Source: CAZYHS01 sp964647545
GTDB lineage: Bacteria > UBA10199 > GCA-002796325 > 1-14-0-20-49-13
Assembly (NCBI GenBank): GCA_964647545.1
Contig: CAZYHS010000005.1
Location: 1-64,000, forward strand
Length of the DNA stretch: 64,000 bases
Direction of reading: 5' to 3'
Position numbers and translations under genes: made by a program. A model generated the notes under the pieces. The model was given only the letters and a program-made list of their open reading frames with translations. It was not told the DNA's origin and searched no databases. Below, one piece after another: positions 48,265 to 57,636 of this stretch. The stretch's first letter is position 1; each line of letters starts with the position of its first letter.

Positions 48265-49917
48265 ATGGCAGAAAATCTAAAAGTCGTTCTAAACGGTAAA
48301 AGGGTTTCCGCAAAATCCGGAGAGACCATCGCCGACCTTTTGGTTCAAAGTCCTCACAAAGGGGTTTTTCAACCGATCGTCGCCGTTGCTAACAACAGGC
48401 TCGTCGGGCTTTATCACGACATTAGAACCTCTTGCGACATTTCAACTCTTGACCTTACTTCGCGAGAAGGAAACGAGGTCTATCGTCGCACGGCGATGCT
48501 GATCTTTTTTGCCGCCCTCCGCGAGATAGCTCCCAAAGCCAAGGTGATAGTGGGCCAGTCGGTCGGGAACGGCTATTACCTCGACGTGGACGGCGGGCGT
48601 GTTTCGGAAAAACTGATCAAAGAGGTGGAGGCGCAGATGAACAAGATCGTTTCAAGCGATCTGGCGCTGCGCCCAAAATGGATCCCTATCGAAGACGCCA
48701 TCCACTATTTCCACAAAGAGGGTCGGACCGATCGAGTTCTGCTGCTTCGTCAGATGAGAAAATCGGAAGCTCAGGTCGTTGATATCGGAAGCTATCGCGG
48801 ATTTGTTTATGGGCCGGTTGCTCACAGAGCGGGGCTCATCAACCGGTTTAGAGGCTACCGCTATCATGACGGTGTTGTGCTTGAGTTTCCGGGACCGCAG
48901 GGTGAATTCTTCGGCGAAATGCGGGACGAGCCAAAACAATTTGAGATCTATCGAGAAACCAGAAAATGGAACGAACTCATCGGCGTGCAGAACGTCGCTC
49001 AGCTCAACGAGCAAGTCATTAAACGTCATGCCGTCGATCTGGTGAGGGTCGCAGAGGCTCTTCACGAAAAGAAGATCGCCGCAATCGCCGACGAAATCAG
49101 CAAACGGCGCGACACGAGGCTGGTCCTTATTGCCGGTCCGTCGTCCTCCGGAAAAACAACGTTTACAAAGAGGCTCGCCGTGCAGCTCCGCGTGAACGGC
49201 ATTGAGCCGGTCGCGATATCGATCGACAACTATTATTTGGACCGCAACGACAGTCCGCGGCGTGAAGATGGTAGCTACGATTTCGAAACCATCGATGCGA
49301 TCGACCTAAAGCTTTTCAATAAACACGTCAAAGAACTGATGGCCGGCAAAGAAGTTGCGACGCCGATCTATTCTTTCGCCGACGGAAGAAGGCTTCAGCA
49401 CAAGAAGTTCTACATGAGACTTAAGCCGAATCAGGTGCTTATCACCGAAGGGTTGCACGGCCTCAACGAACGCCTGTCTGCCGAGATAGCAAAGAAAAAT
49501 AAGTTCAAAATCTATGTTTCGGCCCTTACCCAGCTGTGTATCGACGACCATAACCGAATTTTTACGTCGGATTCGCGTCTGCTAAGACGCATTGTCCGCG
49601 ACAGGCTTTTTAGGGGTTCGACCGCCGCCGAAACGCTAAGCATGTGGCCGCAGGTGAGATCCGGAGAGAATATTTACATTTTCCCGTTTCAGGAAGAGGC
49701 CGACGTGATGTTTAATTCCACGTTAGTTTACGAACATTCGCTTTTGGCGCCGTATGCCGAACGATTCCTTATGGAAGTTCCGAGAAATCATCCGTCGTTC
49801 GTTGAGGCTCTGCGTTTACTAAGATTCCTCGATCTTCTGATACCGATCCTCCCCGAAGAGGTCCCGCAAACCTCAATTTTGCGCGAATTTATCGGTGGGA
49901 GCTCTTTTAGATACTGA
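48265..49917 (+). CDS. Nucleoside (uridine) kinase fused to ThrRS-like TGS/SAD domains
   Basis: A 550-residue protein. Residues 1-60 resemble a TGS domain (KVVLNGKRVSAKSGETIADLL). Residues 60-260 resemble the second additional domain of threonyl-tRNA synthetase (GNGYYLDVDGG, IPIEDAIHYF). Residues 285-490 are a uridine-kinase/phosphoribulokinase domain with Walker A GPSSSGKTTFTKRL and SIDNYYLDRNDSPRREDGSYDFE. This fusion is known in several phyla and is presumed to phosphorylate nucleosides; the role of the ThrRS-like part is unclear. The gene starts 31 bases after the transporter. Confidence 0.9.
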   Translation: MAENLKVVLNGKRVSAKSGETIADLLVQSPHKGVFQPIVAVANNRLVGLYHDIRTSCDISTLDLTSREGNEVYRRTAMLIFFAALREIAPKAKVIVGQSVGNGYYLDVDGGRVSEKLIKEVEAQMNKIVSSDLALRPKWIPIEDAIHYFHKEGRTDRVLLLRQMRKSEAQVVDIGSYRGFVYGPVAHRAGLINRFRGYRYHDGVVLEFPGPQGEFFGEMRDEPKQFEIYRETRKWNELIGVQNVAQLNEQVIKRHAVDLVRVAEALHEKKIAAIADEISKRRDTRLVLIAGPSSSGKTTFTKRLAVQLRVNGIEPVAISIDNYYLDRNDSPRREDGSYDFETIDAIDLKLFNKHVKELMAGKEVATPIYSFADGRRLQHKKFYMRLKPNQVLITEGLHGLNERLSAEIAKKNKFKIYVSALTQLCIDDHNRIFTSDSRLLRRIVRDRLFRGSTAAETLSMWPQVRSGENIYIFPFQEEADVMFNSTLVYEHSLLAPYAERFLMEVPRNHPSFVEALRLLRFLDLLIPILPEEVPQTSILREFIGGSSFRY

Positions 49918-49987
49918 GCTTTTTACCCGGAAATGGCCTCAAAATAGCAGCTTGCAAATAAGCCCCTTTTTGCTAGTTAAGGCCGGC

Positions 49988-50641
49988 ATGAGCGAATTTA
50001 TTCACAATCTTTTAGGCTATATCGGGCTTGCCCTTCCGGCCCTTGTCATCATCACAAATCCGCTTGCCGCGGCCAGTTTTTTTGTGTCGATGAGCGAGGG
50101 GCAAAGTGACAGCGGATTGAAAAAAATTGCGTGGAAGGCGAGCTTGACGTCGATGTGGGTGATGATCATTTTTGCCGTTTTCGGCACTCTGATCTTCAAA
50201 CTGTTTTCAATCACCATTTATGCCTTTCAAATCGCCGGCGGCATCATCCTTTTCGGCGTCGGCATGGATATCCGCAAGGGGCGTCGCAACGAGGGCGAAA
50301 GCAAAAAAATAGGCGAAGATTTTTCAATTGTGCCGCTGGCAATCCCCATTATATCGGGACCGGGGGCCATTACGACCACGCTAATGCTGGCCGGCGACGC
50401 CGAGAACATCGCGTATTTAATTGCTTTGATCGTTTGTATCGTTATCAGTCTTGCGATCATGTATCTGGTCCTGACAAACGCTCATAAACTTACCAATCTT
50501 TTGGGCGAGGGGGGCGTGAAGATCTTAAGCCGCCTAATGGGTCTAATCCTTGCGGTGATGGCGGTTCAATTTGTTCTCAACGGCATTAAGGGAGCAATCC
50601 CAACACTTGCTCCGGTGCTTTCAAACTGCATTAAAGGCTGA
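49988..50641 (+). CDS. MarC family (UPF0056) integral membrane protein
   Basis: A 217-residue membrane protein with six hydrophobic segments. NPLAAASFFVSMSEG near the N-terminus and PLAIPIISGPGAITTTLML in the middle are the two half-signatures of MarC/UPF0056. Function is unknown despite the historical antibiotic-resistance name. I use the ATG at 49988; the upstream frame overlaps the kinase gene. tmk follows two bases later, so it may lead the tmk-holB-ricT-metG operon. Confidence 0.92.
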   Translation: MSEFIHNLLGYIGLALPALVIITNPLAAASFFVSMSEGQSDSGLKKIAWKASLTSMWVMIIFAVFGTLIFKLFSITIYAFQIAGGIILFGVGMDIRKGRRNEGESKKIGEDFSIVPLAIPIISGPGAITTTLMLAGDAENIAYLIALIVCIVISLAIMYLVLTNAHKLTNLLGEGGVKILSRLMGLILAVMAVQFVLNGIKGAIPTLAPVLSNCIKG

Positions 50642-50643
50642 CG

Positions 50644-51273
50644 ATGCTAGGTTTTTTTATCACATTTGAAGGGATAGAAGGTTCTGGAAAATCTACGCAG
50701 ATAAAACTGCTGGATGAGTACCTTCGAGGTCTTGGTTTTGCCACGCTTCTTACGCGAGAGCCCGGCGGTACTAGGCTTGGAGACGAAATCAGAAGCATGC
50801 TGCTTAGTCCCGACAATAAAGAAATGGCGCCGCTAACCGAGCTTTTACTTTACGAGGCAAGCCGCGCCCAGCATTGCGAACAGGTCATAAGGCCGGCGCT
50901 GGCAAAGGGAGAGGTTGTGCTCAGCGATCGTTTTGCAGATTCTTCGGTGGCGTATCAGGGGGCGGCTCGAATGATCGATGCGGCGACCGTCGAGGCGGCA
51001 AATCGCATAGCGACTTCAGGGCTGGCTCCAGATGTCACTTTCGTTCTGGATATGAGCGCCGCAGACGGACTTGCAAGAGCCAAGGGGCGGGGTGCGCCCG
51101 ATAGGCTTGAACAGGAAAAGTTGGAGTTTCACGAGCGGGTTCGGCAGGGTTTTTTAGAAATTGCGAAAAAAGAGTTCGGCCGAGTTTGCGTTATCGACGC
51201 AAGCCGAAGCGCAGAAGAAATTCACAAAGAGATAGTGCAGGCCCTTTCCCGCAGAGGATTGCTTTCTAAATGA
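50644..51273 (+). CDS. tmk: Thymidylate kinase
   Basis: A 209-residue kinase converting dTMP to dTDP. The P-loop FEGIEGSGKSTQ is at residues 8-19. The DR(Y/F/H)-type motif is LSDRFADSSVAYQG, and TREPGGTRLGDEIR is conserved. The LID region is EQEKLEFHERVRQGF. It overlaps holB by an ATGA junction. tmk-holB-ricT-metG order matches that seen in Firmicutes and several deltaproteobacteria. Confidence 0.97.
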   Translation: MLGFFITFEGIEGSGKSTQIKLLDEYLRGLGFATLLTREPGGTRLGDEIRSMLLSPDNKEMAPLTELLLYEASRAQHCEQVIRPALAKGEVVLSDRFADSSVAYQGAARMIDAATVEAANRIATSGLAPDVTFVLDMSAADGLARAKGRGAPDRLEQEKLEFHERVRQGFLEIAKKEFGRVCVIDASRSAEEIHKEIVQALSRRGLLSK

Positions 51274-52235
51274 AGATATCCGGACATCAGAGAGAAAGAG
51301 CATTCTTGAGAGAAGCTGCCGCGGCTTCGCGCATTCATCAGTCATATCTTTTTTGCGGCGCGGATGGGATCGGAAAACGGCTGGTCGCCGAGTGGTTTGC
51401 TTCGTTTCTTTTTTGCGAAGCACGCTCCGAGGAACTTTCCGAGCCGTGTTTTAAATGTCAGGCGTGCCTGAAGATACAGCATAGAACTCACCCCGATTTT
51501 AAGTTCATCGAAAAGGAAGAGGGTAAAAAAGATATCAGCATCAAACAAATGCGAGCTCTGCAGCTTGAAATCCAAATGCGCCCGATCGAAGCGGCTTGCA
51601 AGGTCATTATAATAAACGACGCCGACAATATGAATCCGGCGTCCGCAAACTCAATGTTGAAAACGCTTGAGGAGCCCCCCAGCGACACTCATTTTATTTT
51701 GATAAGCTCAAGACCGCACATGCTTTTGCCGACGATCTTATCCCGTTGCCAGAAGATACAATTCTCGCCGCTGAGCTTAAAAGAGGTCGAAAAATTTCTG
51801 ATAGAAGAAAAAAATGTGAAGCCGGCCTTAGCGGCGTTTGCGTCGCAAGTCAGCTCGGGGAGCCTTGGAGCGGCTATTAATTTTCCGGAAGAGGCGATGA
51901 GCGAATGCGAGCAATTTATAAAAAATGCCACAGCCGGAATCGGACCGGCCGAAGTCGTTGCAACCGCCGAGAGGTGGTCGCGTTCGGCCGAGCTTCAGTT
52001 TCCGCTGCTGGCTTCGCTGGCCGCGATCTATAACGATATTGAATCGCATCGCGCCGGCGCGAGCGGCATTAAATTTAAGAATTTGAGCGGGGAGATTTCA
52101 AACATTGCCGCATCAACCCCCCGCGAGAGGCTTAAAAAGCGCGTCGCCGCTATTTTTGCGGCCCAGAACGAGCTTGAAATGACCTATAATAAACAGTTGA
52201 TGTTTGAACAGTTATTGTTTACGTTGCAATCATGA
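51270..52235 (+). CDS. holB: DNA polymerase III delta' subunit
   Basis: A 321-residue clamp-loader subunit. The Walker-like loop FCGADGIGKRL (about 28-38) is followed by four zinc-binding cysteines at residues 49, 60, 63 and 66 (CFKCQACLKIQ). SIKQMRALQLEIQMRPIEAACKVIIINDADNMNPASANSMLKTLEEPP is the conserved ATPase core, and SRCQKIQF includes sensor residues. It overlaps both tmk and ricT by four bases. Confidence 0.95.
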   Translation: MKISGHQRERAFLREAAAASRIHQSYLFCGADGIGKRLVAEWFASFLFCEARSEELSEPCFKCQACLKIQHRTHPDFKFIEKEEGKKDISIKQMRALQLEIQMRPIEAACKVIIINDADNMNPASANSMLKTLEEPPSDTHFILISSRPHMLLPTILSRCQKIQFSPLSLKEVEKFLIEEKNVKPALAAFASQVSSGSLGAAINFPEEAMSECEQFIKNATAGIGPAEVVATAERWSRSAELQFPLLASLAAIYNDIESHRAGASGIKFKNLSGEISNIAASTPRERLKKRVAAIFAAQNELEMTYNKQLMFEQLLFTLQS

Positions 52236-53443
52236 CGTCACAAAATCAAGACAGCCGCGAAACGCCATCTCAACAGGCTTTGGAGCCGGCCATGCGCCGT
52301 GTTGCCGGAGTCTGTTTTTCACGCGCAGGAAAACTGGAGTTTTTTCTTTGCGAGGGGGTTGAGCTAAAAACCCACGACTTTGTCGTTGTCAAAGGCGAGC
52401 ACGGAAATCACATCGGCAGGGTTGTGGTCCCTAAAAAAGAGGTTCCCGCCGACAGTCTTCCAACGAATAGCAAAAGCATTTTAAGAAAAGCACGCCCCGA
52501 AGATATCGAACGGCACAATCAGGAGATGGAAAAAGCCCGCGAATGTTTCGAGATTTGCGACAAGCGAATTAAAGAACGATCGCTTCCTATGAAGCTGGTT
52601 GATGTTGATTTGGAGGAGGGGAAGGCAATTTTTTTCTTCTTCGCGGAAGAACGGGTCGATTTCAGATCTCTTGTGAAAGATCTGGCCGGCGAGCTTCATA
52701 TGAGGATCGAAATGCGGCAGATAGGAGCCCGCGATGAAGCTAAGGCTATCGGCTCTATCGGGCCGTGTGGGCTGGTTTGCTGCTGCGAAAGATTTTTAAA
52801 CGAATTCAACTCCATTTCAATTTCAATGGCGAAGAATCAGGGGCTGACCCCAAATCCGGCGAAGCTCACCGGAATGTGCGGAAAGCTGAAATGCTGTCTG
52901 CATTATGAAAATGAAACATACACTGAGGCAAGGAAGGGGCTTCCTTCTTCAAACGCCAAAGTTGAGATCAAAGAGGGGCGCGGTCAGATAATTAGTTTGG
53001 ATATTTTGAAGGGGACTTGTCAGGTCAGGCTCGACGATCCCGATAAGAGCGACATTGTTAAATGCAATTGCAGCGATTGCAAGGTCATCGCGCGTCTCAA
53101 AAAAGGGGAGCGGCAGGACGGCGGGGCGTTCCAAGAGGAACCTGCACAGTCTCAGGAACAGAAAAATTCGCAGGAGCGTTCGGAACAAACGCCGCTCGCC
53201 CAAGCTGAGCGCTCAAATGAAGCTCGTCAGCCGAGCCATCAGAGAAGAAACGACGATAACCAGCGCCGCGAAGGTGGCGATAGAAGCGGACAAAGGCATT
53301 CAAGGAACGACAGGAGATCCCGCCGCGACAGAAATAATAGGCCTCAACGGAATAACAGAGGCGATCAGAACCGGCAGCCTCCGCAGGAAAGAAGCGGCCA
53401 GACAAACCCTCCGAAAAACGACAACGGGGAGCCAAAAAAATAA
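52232..53443 (+). CDS. ricT: PSP1-domain protein, RicT (YaaT)-like, with long basic tail
   Basis: A 403-residue protein. The PSP1 core (about residues 25-265) contains the cysteine-rich signatures IGPCGLVCCCERFLNEF and TGMCGKLKCCLHYENE. In Bacillus, RicT with RicA and RicF forms an iron-sulfur complex that acts with RNase Y in mRNA maturation. The last 110 residues are a disordered Gln/Arg/Asn-rich tail (RRNDDNQRREGG, RRSRRDRNNRPQRNNR), not part of the usual protein and probably RNA-binding. The start overlaps holB (ATGA); the stop overlaps metG (TAATG). Confidence 0.9.
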   Translation: MTSQNQDSRETPSQQALEPAMRRVAGVCFSRAGKLEFFLCEGVELKTHDFVVVKGEHGNHIGRVVVPKKEVPADSLPTNSKSILRKARPEDIERHNQEMEKARECFEICDKRIKERSLPMKLVDVDLEEGKAIFFFFAEERVDFRSLVKDLAGELHMRIEMRQIGARDEAKAIGSIGPCGLVCCCERFLNEFNSISISMAKNQGLTPNPAKLTGMCGKLKCCLHYENETYTEARKGLPSSNAKVEIKEGRGQIISLDILKGTCQVRLDDPDKSDIVKCNCSDCKVIARLKKGERQDGGAFQEEPAQSQEQKNSQERSEQTPLAQAERSNEARQPSHQRRNDDNQRREGGDRSGQRHSRNDRRSRRDRNNRPQRNNRGDQNRQPPQERSGQTNPPKNDNGEPKK

Positions 53444-55380
53444 TGAGCAAGACTTTTTACATCACGACAGCGATCGATTATGTGAACAGCCTGCCGCATA
53501 TCGGCACGGCATACGAAAAAATCGGCGCAGATGTTCTCGCCAGATGGATGCGTATGAAAGGGCACGACGTTCATTTCCAGATGGGCAATGACGAACATTC
53601 GACGAACGTTATAAAAGCTGCAAAGGCTCAGGGGCTTGCGACAAAAGAATATTGTGACCAGATGCGCGCTAAGTTCGAAACAGTCTGGAAGACGCTAAAT
53701 ATTTCATACGACGATTTTATTCAAACCTCCGAGCCGCGGCACATCAAAGGAGTGCAGGCTCTTTTCGACAGAATCTACAAAAACGGAGACATCACCAAGT
53801 CTAATTACGAAGGTCACTACTGCGAATCGTGCGAAGCGTTCCTTACCGAAAAAGACTTGATCAACGGCGAATGCCCGAATCACAAGACAAAGCCGAAGTG
53901 GATCAAAGAAGAAAACTATTTTTTCGCGCTTTCAAAGTACGAAAAGAAACTTTTGGAGCACATTGAAAAGCACCCCGAGTTCATAGAGCCGGAAGGTCGC
54001 CGAAACGAAGTGCTTGGGATAATTAAGGGCGGTTTGCAGGATATTTCAGTTTCGCGCGCCGGATTTGAATGGGGCATTCCGGTCCCGTTCGATGAAAAGC
54101 ACGTGGTTTACGTCTGGTTCGACGCGCTGCTAAATTATGCAACGGCGGTGGGGTTTGGAACCGACGAAAAAATGTTCAAGAAATGGTGGCCGGCCAGCTG
54201 TCATGTCATCGGTAAGGACATCATCCGTTTTCATTGCGTAATTTGGCCTGCAATGCTCATGTCGGCCGGAATTCCGCTGCCGAAATCGGTTTTTGCGCAC
54301 GGGTTCGTCTATCTTCGCGGCGAAAAAATGAGCAAGTCTCTGGGGAATATCGTGACCCCGCTTGATGTTGCGGAAAAGTTCGGGGCCGACTCGCTTCGAT
54401 ATTATCTCATGCGCACATCTTCTTTCGGTAAGGACGCCGATTTCACGTGGGAGAATTTCATCGAACGTTACAACGCTGAGCTTGCGAACGGACTCGGCAA
54501 TCTTGTGGCCAGAACGTTCGGCATGATCAACCGGTATTTTGGCGGAGACCTCGGTAAGCTTCATCGTGACCCAAAGAGCTATCAAAGCGATTCGGCCAAA
54601 GCTTTATTGGAAATCGAAAAAAAGACTCCTTCGGTGGTGGAAGCTTCCCTTAACATGAATTCCGGCGGGGATCTCAATTTTCATACCGCGCTTGCTGCGA
54701 TCATGGACATGGTCTCTGCCGCCGACAGATACATCAACGAGAACCCACCGTGGGAGCTCGCAAAAAAGAACGAGATTGAGAAAGTGGCATGTGTGCTAGG
54801 GCATGTTTACAACGCGCTTGCAGTCATCAAAGAGCTTATTGAACCATTTATGCCTGAGACCGCCACAAAGATGGCGTCGCAGCTCGGGCTCGTCGGCGAC
54901 GGTCGTTCGCTCGGTGAGCAGGTGAATCTTTTCCCGCGCATCGATACGAAAACGCCGGCCGACGAACAAAAAAATAAAAAAACCGAAAAGGTCGTTAAGG
55001 AGAAGAAGATGGAAAACTCTCAGGTCACATTGGGGAACACGCCGGCACAGTTGCCGGAGCTTATTGATATCGGAGATTTTGCAAAGATCGATCTAAGGGT
55101 CGCTGAAATTAAGTCGGCCGAAAAAGTGGAGGGGGCAGATAAGTTGCTTAAGCTCCAGATAGATATCGGCGGTGAGGCAAGGCAAATCGTTGCAGGGATC
55201 GCAAAGCACTATGAGCCCGAAACTCTGGTCGGCCGCAAAATAGTCGTCGTCGCCAATCTTAAACCGGCGAAACTGCGCGGTATCGAATCTCAGGGGATGT
55301 TGCTGGCGGCCAGCAGCGGAGAGAGCGTAGTTTTTCTCACCCCCGAAAAAGAGATTCCGTCGGGTTCGAAAGTCAAATAA
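53443..55380 (+). CDS. metG: Methionine--tRNA ligase with C-terminal tRNA-binding domain
   Basis: A 645-residue class I synthetase. The HIGH-type motif is PHIGTAYEKI, the zinc knuckle lies in CESCEAFLTEKDL...CPNH, and the KMSKS motif is GEKMSKSLGN. The anticodon-binding helical domain follows. After a charged linker, residues 535-645 form a Trbp111-like tRNA-binding domain (FAKIDLRVAEIKSAEKVEGADKLLKLQIDIG). The start overlaps the ricT stop by one base. It ends one base before a convergent hypothetical gene, with no terminator visible. Confidence 0.98.
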   Translation: MSKTFYITTAIDYVNSLPHIGTAYEKIGADVLARWMRMKGHDVHFQMGNDEHSTNVIKAAKAQGLATKEYCDQMRAKFETVWKTLNISYDDFIQTSEPRHIKGVQALFDRIYKNGDITKSNYEGHYCESCEAFLTEKDLINGECPNHKTKPKWIKEENYFFALSKYEKKLLEHIEKHPEFIEPEGRRNEVLGIIKGGLQDISVSRAGFEWGIPVPFDEKHVVYVWFDALLNYATAVGFGTDEKMFKKWWPASCHVIGKDIIRFHCVIWPAMLMSAGIPLPKSVFAHGFVYLRGEKMSKSLGNIVTPLDVAEKFGADSLRYYLMRTSSFGKDADFTWENFIERYNAELANGLGNLVARTFGMINRYFGGDLGKLHRDPKSYQSDSAKALLEIEKKTPSVVEASLNMNSGGDLNFHTALAAIMDMVSAADRYINENPPWELAKKNEIEKVACVLGHVYNALAVIKELIEPFMPETATKMASQLGLVGDGRSLGEQVNLFPRIDTKTPADEQKNKKTEKVVKEKKMENSQVTLGNTPAQLPELIDIGDFAKIDLRVAEIKSAEKVEGADKLLKLQIDIGGEARQIVAGIAKHYEPETLVGRKIVVVANLKPAKLRGIESQGMLLAASSGESVVFLTPEKEIPSGSKVK

Positions 55381-55381
55381 C

Positions 55382-56125
55382 TTAAATTGTCAGATCGCTT
55401 AGGTCGGGGAGGAAATCCTCGGCCGGAGGTTCTTCTTTTTTCGGCGTTGAGGCCGGACGGGCGTCTTTAGGCGCCGGCTTTGAAAATCCGTGTGAATAAA
55501 GCGGGAGGTCGCTGGAGTTTCCTTTTACCACTTCAATGCGCCGCCCCGATTGCTTTTCCCATTTTTTGAGTGCCTTTTCGAGCAGCGGCTGGTTCATGCT
55601 CCAAACAACCACGCCTTGGGATTCTATTTCCTGAGAGCTGAAGAGCTTGAAGCTTATCGAAAACGATTGAAACCCGCTTTCATCTGCGCCGCCCCAGACC
55701 ATAAAACTTGCCGGCTCTTGAATTCGAACGCGCAGAGGTCTGTCGGGGGCCCAGTCAGTTCTTATAAAACCGACAATGCTTAAATTAAGTTTCAAAACCC
55801 ATATCGGCTGATCGAGATTTTTCATGATGAGCATAAGCTCATCTAAAAACGTCATTTGGTCGAGATTATCGCGATTGATCTGTTTTGAAGCGTTGTAGGT
55901 TATGATCTCAAGACTGTCCGGCATCAGTAGGCCAAAGAACGACCGCAAAAAATTAAAGATCTGCTCGAAGAACCAGACGTTTGTCTCCTCTTTGTTCATG
56001 CGTGTGAAGTCAAGGCGGCTTGGGAATCCCCAAGAACCTATAACTTCGCCGCGGGAGGCAGACGCGTTCAAAAAGTCGTCTAGGTCTGTGTAGGCGTTCG
56101 TTGTGTGAGGCGGTCTGATTGCCAT
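55382..56125 (-). CDS. Hypothetical protein
   Basis: A 247-residue cytoplasmic protein that I do not recognise. It begins MAIRPPHTTNAYTDLDDFLNAS, has a mixed alpha/beta body of about 200 residues with many aromatic and acidic residues (NKEETNVWFFEQIFNFLRSFFGL), and ends in a Pro/Lys/Glu-rich disordered tail followed by the acidic peptide DFLPDLSDLTI. That last peptide could be a docking motif. It has no signal peptide. The gene lies between nuoN and metG on the nuo strand, 62 bases after nuoN, and converges on metG. Confidence 0.7.
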   Translation of the reverse strand: MAIRPPHTTNAYTDLDDFLNASASRGEVIGSWGFPSRLDFTRMNKEETNVWFFEQIFNFLRSFFGLLMPDSLEIITYNASKQINRDNLDQMTFLDELMLIMKNLDQPIWVLKLNLSIVGFIRTDWAPDRPLRVRIQEPASFMVWGGADESGFQSFSISFKLFSSQEIESQGVVVWSMNQPLLEKALKKWEKQSGRRIEVVKGNSSDLPLYSHGFSKPAPKDARPASTPKKEEPPAEDFLPDLSDLTI

Positions 56126-56187
56126 TGCCCGCTAACTTTAGCCCATAGCGGCCAAATTGTCTAGCTGTGAAACTTATGGGGGAGAAG

Positions 56188-57636
56188 CTAGAGGGCTAGC
56201 AGTGAAAGCAGCGCGTCCGGCATAATCCCGAGCAAAACAGTGGCCGCCGCCGAAATAAAAATAATTGCGAACAGAGAAGATTGAGGCCTTGCGCTGATTT
56301 CTGTTTCGATAGATGGCTGATGAAAGAACATTGCGACAGCCGGCTTCATATAAAAGTAAAGTGAAACAAAGCTATTAAGAAGCGCCGCGGCTACCAGCCA
56401 CAAATAGCCCTGCCGGACCAGTTCGTTAAAAATATAAAATTTAGCAAAAAAACCGCCGGCCGGCGGAAGGCCGGCAAGCGACATGAGCATTATGAGAAAA
56501 GCGATCGAAACCGCAGGCATCGATTTTGCGAGACCCGAAAAGACCGCCAGCTGAGTGAATTCTCCGCTTGTTGAACTCCGGCGCATTCTTTCGGAAACCA
56601 GCGTAAGCACTGCAAATATGCCCATAGTAGCCACAGCGTAGGTGACGACATAAAAAAGAAGGGCTTTTCTAAGTTCAATGTTCGTTCCGTCCGAGATGAC
56701 GAGGGCTGTCAGCATGTAGCCGGCCTGCGCAATCGAAGAATAAGCCATCATCCTTTTAATGTCGTCTTGAACTATGGCCAAAAAGTTGCCCAAGGTCATT
56801 GTCGCAAAGGCAATTGCCGCGATGAGCGTTTGTATGCCGCTGTCAGATTGAGCCGATATAAACATGACTAACTTGGCAACGGTAAGGATGGCGGCGGCTT
56901 TTACGGCCGTTGCAAAAAAGCCCGCAACCGGCAAAGGGGCGCCCTGATAGACATCGGGGGCCCACCATTGCATCGGGAATATCGCGGCTTTGAAAATAAT
57001 TCCGGAGACAAGAAGGGCCGAGGCGATTTGCATAAAGCCTTGGTTGGTTATGGCGAACCTGAAGGTTGAAAGCTCGAACGAGCCTGTGGCACCGTAGTAG
57101 AAAGCCGCGCCGAATAAAAATATTGCGGCGGCCACAGAACCCATAACGAAATATTTTATCGATGCTTCAAGCGGCAGTCGTTCCCCCCTTGCAAAGCCGG
57201 CAAGAACGTAAGCGGCAAGTGAAAGCGTTTCCATGCCCATGAAAAGAACGACAAGGTTTCTGGCAGTGAGCATTAATGCACCGCCGAAAGCCGAAAATAG
57301 AATAAGGGCCAGCAAATCTCCCCACGGAAGCAGTCTTCCGTTAAAATAATTATTGGCCGATATGGCGCCCGCCGCACATGACGCCAGAACGATCGCCACA
57401 CCGAAGAGCGAGAACTTGTCCAAATCTATCATGGCGGGAAACGTTGTCGCGACAAGCGGCAATTCAGCTACGATATCTTTCGCCGCAAAAAATATGGCGG
57501 CCGCAAAAAACGCTACGCACAAAACCGTGAGCAGCTCGTTGAGCTTGCGGGGAAGCTTAAGCCCCAAAAGCAAAATAAAAATTCCGCCGATGGGAAGTAT
57601 CGTTATCGGCAGCGTTTGTATGACAAATGAGGTCAT
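56188..57636 (-). CDS. nuoN: NADH-quinone oxidoreductase subunit N
   Basis: A 482-residue antiporter-like membrane subunit of complex I with about 14 helices. GMETLSLAAYVLAGFARGERLPLEASIKYFVMGS is the family signature region, and FPMQWWAPDVYQGAPLPVAGFFATAVKAA carries the conserved membrane lysine/proline break. DDIKRMMAYSSIAQAGYML follows. It is the last nuo gene and overlaps nuoM by four bases. Confidence 0.97.
   Translation of the reverse strand: MTSFVIQTLPITILPIGGIFILLLGLKLPRKLNELLTVLCVAFFAAAIFFAAKDIVAELPLVATTFPAMIDLDKFSLFGVAIVLASCAAGAISANNYFNGRLLPWGDLLALILFSAFGGALMLTARNLVVLFMGMETLSLAAYVLAGFARGERLPLEASIKYFVMGSVAAAIFLFGAAFYYGATGSFELSTFRFAITNQGFMQIASALLVSGIIFKAAIFPMQWWAPDVYQGAPLPVAGFFATAVKAAAILTVAKLVMFISAQSDSGIQTLIAAIAFATMTLGNFLAIVQDDIKRMMAYSSIAQAGYMLTALVISDGTNIELRKALLFYVVTYAVATMGIFAVLTLVSERMRRSSTSGEFTQLAVFSGLAKSMPAVSIAFLIMLMSLAGLPPAGGFFAKFYIFNELVRQGYLWLVAAALLNSFVSLYFYMKPAVAMFFHQPSIETEISARPQSSLFAIIFISAAATVLLGIMPDALLSLLAL

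Noticed and set aside
53055..53591. A 178-codon frame overlapping ricT and metG in another phase
   Set aside because: Arg/Ser-rich translation produced by the low-complexity ricT tail; the ricT and metG frames are firmly supported.
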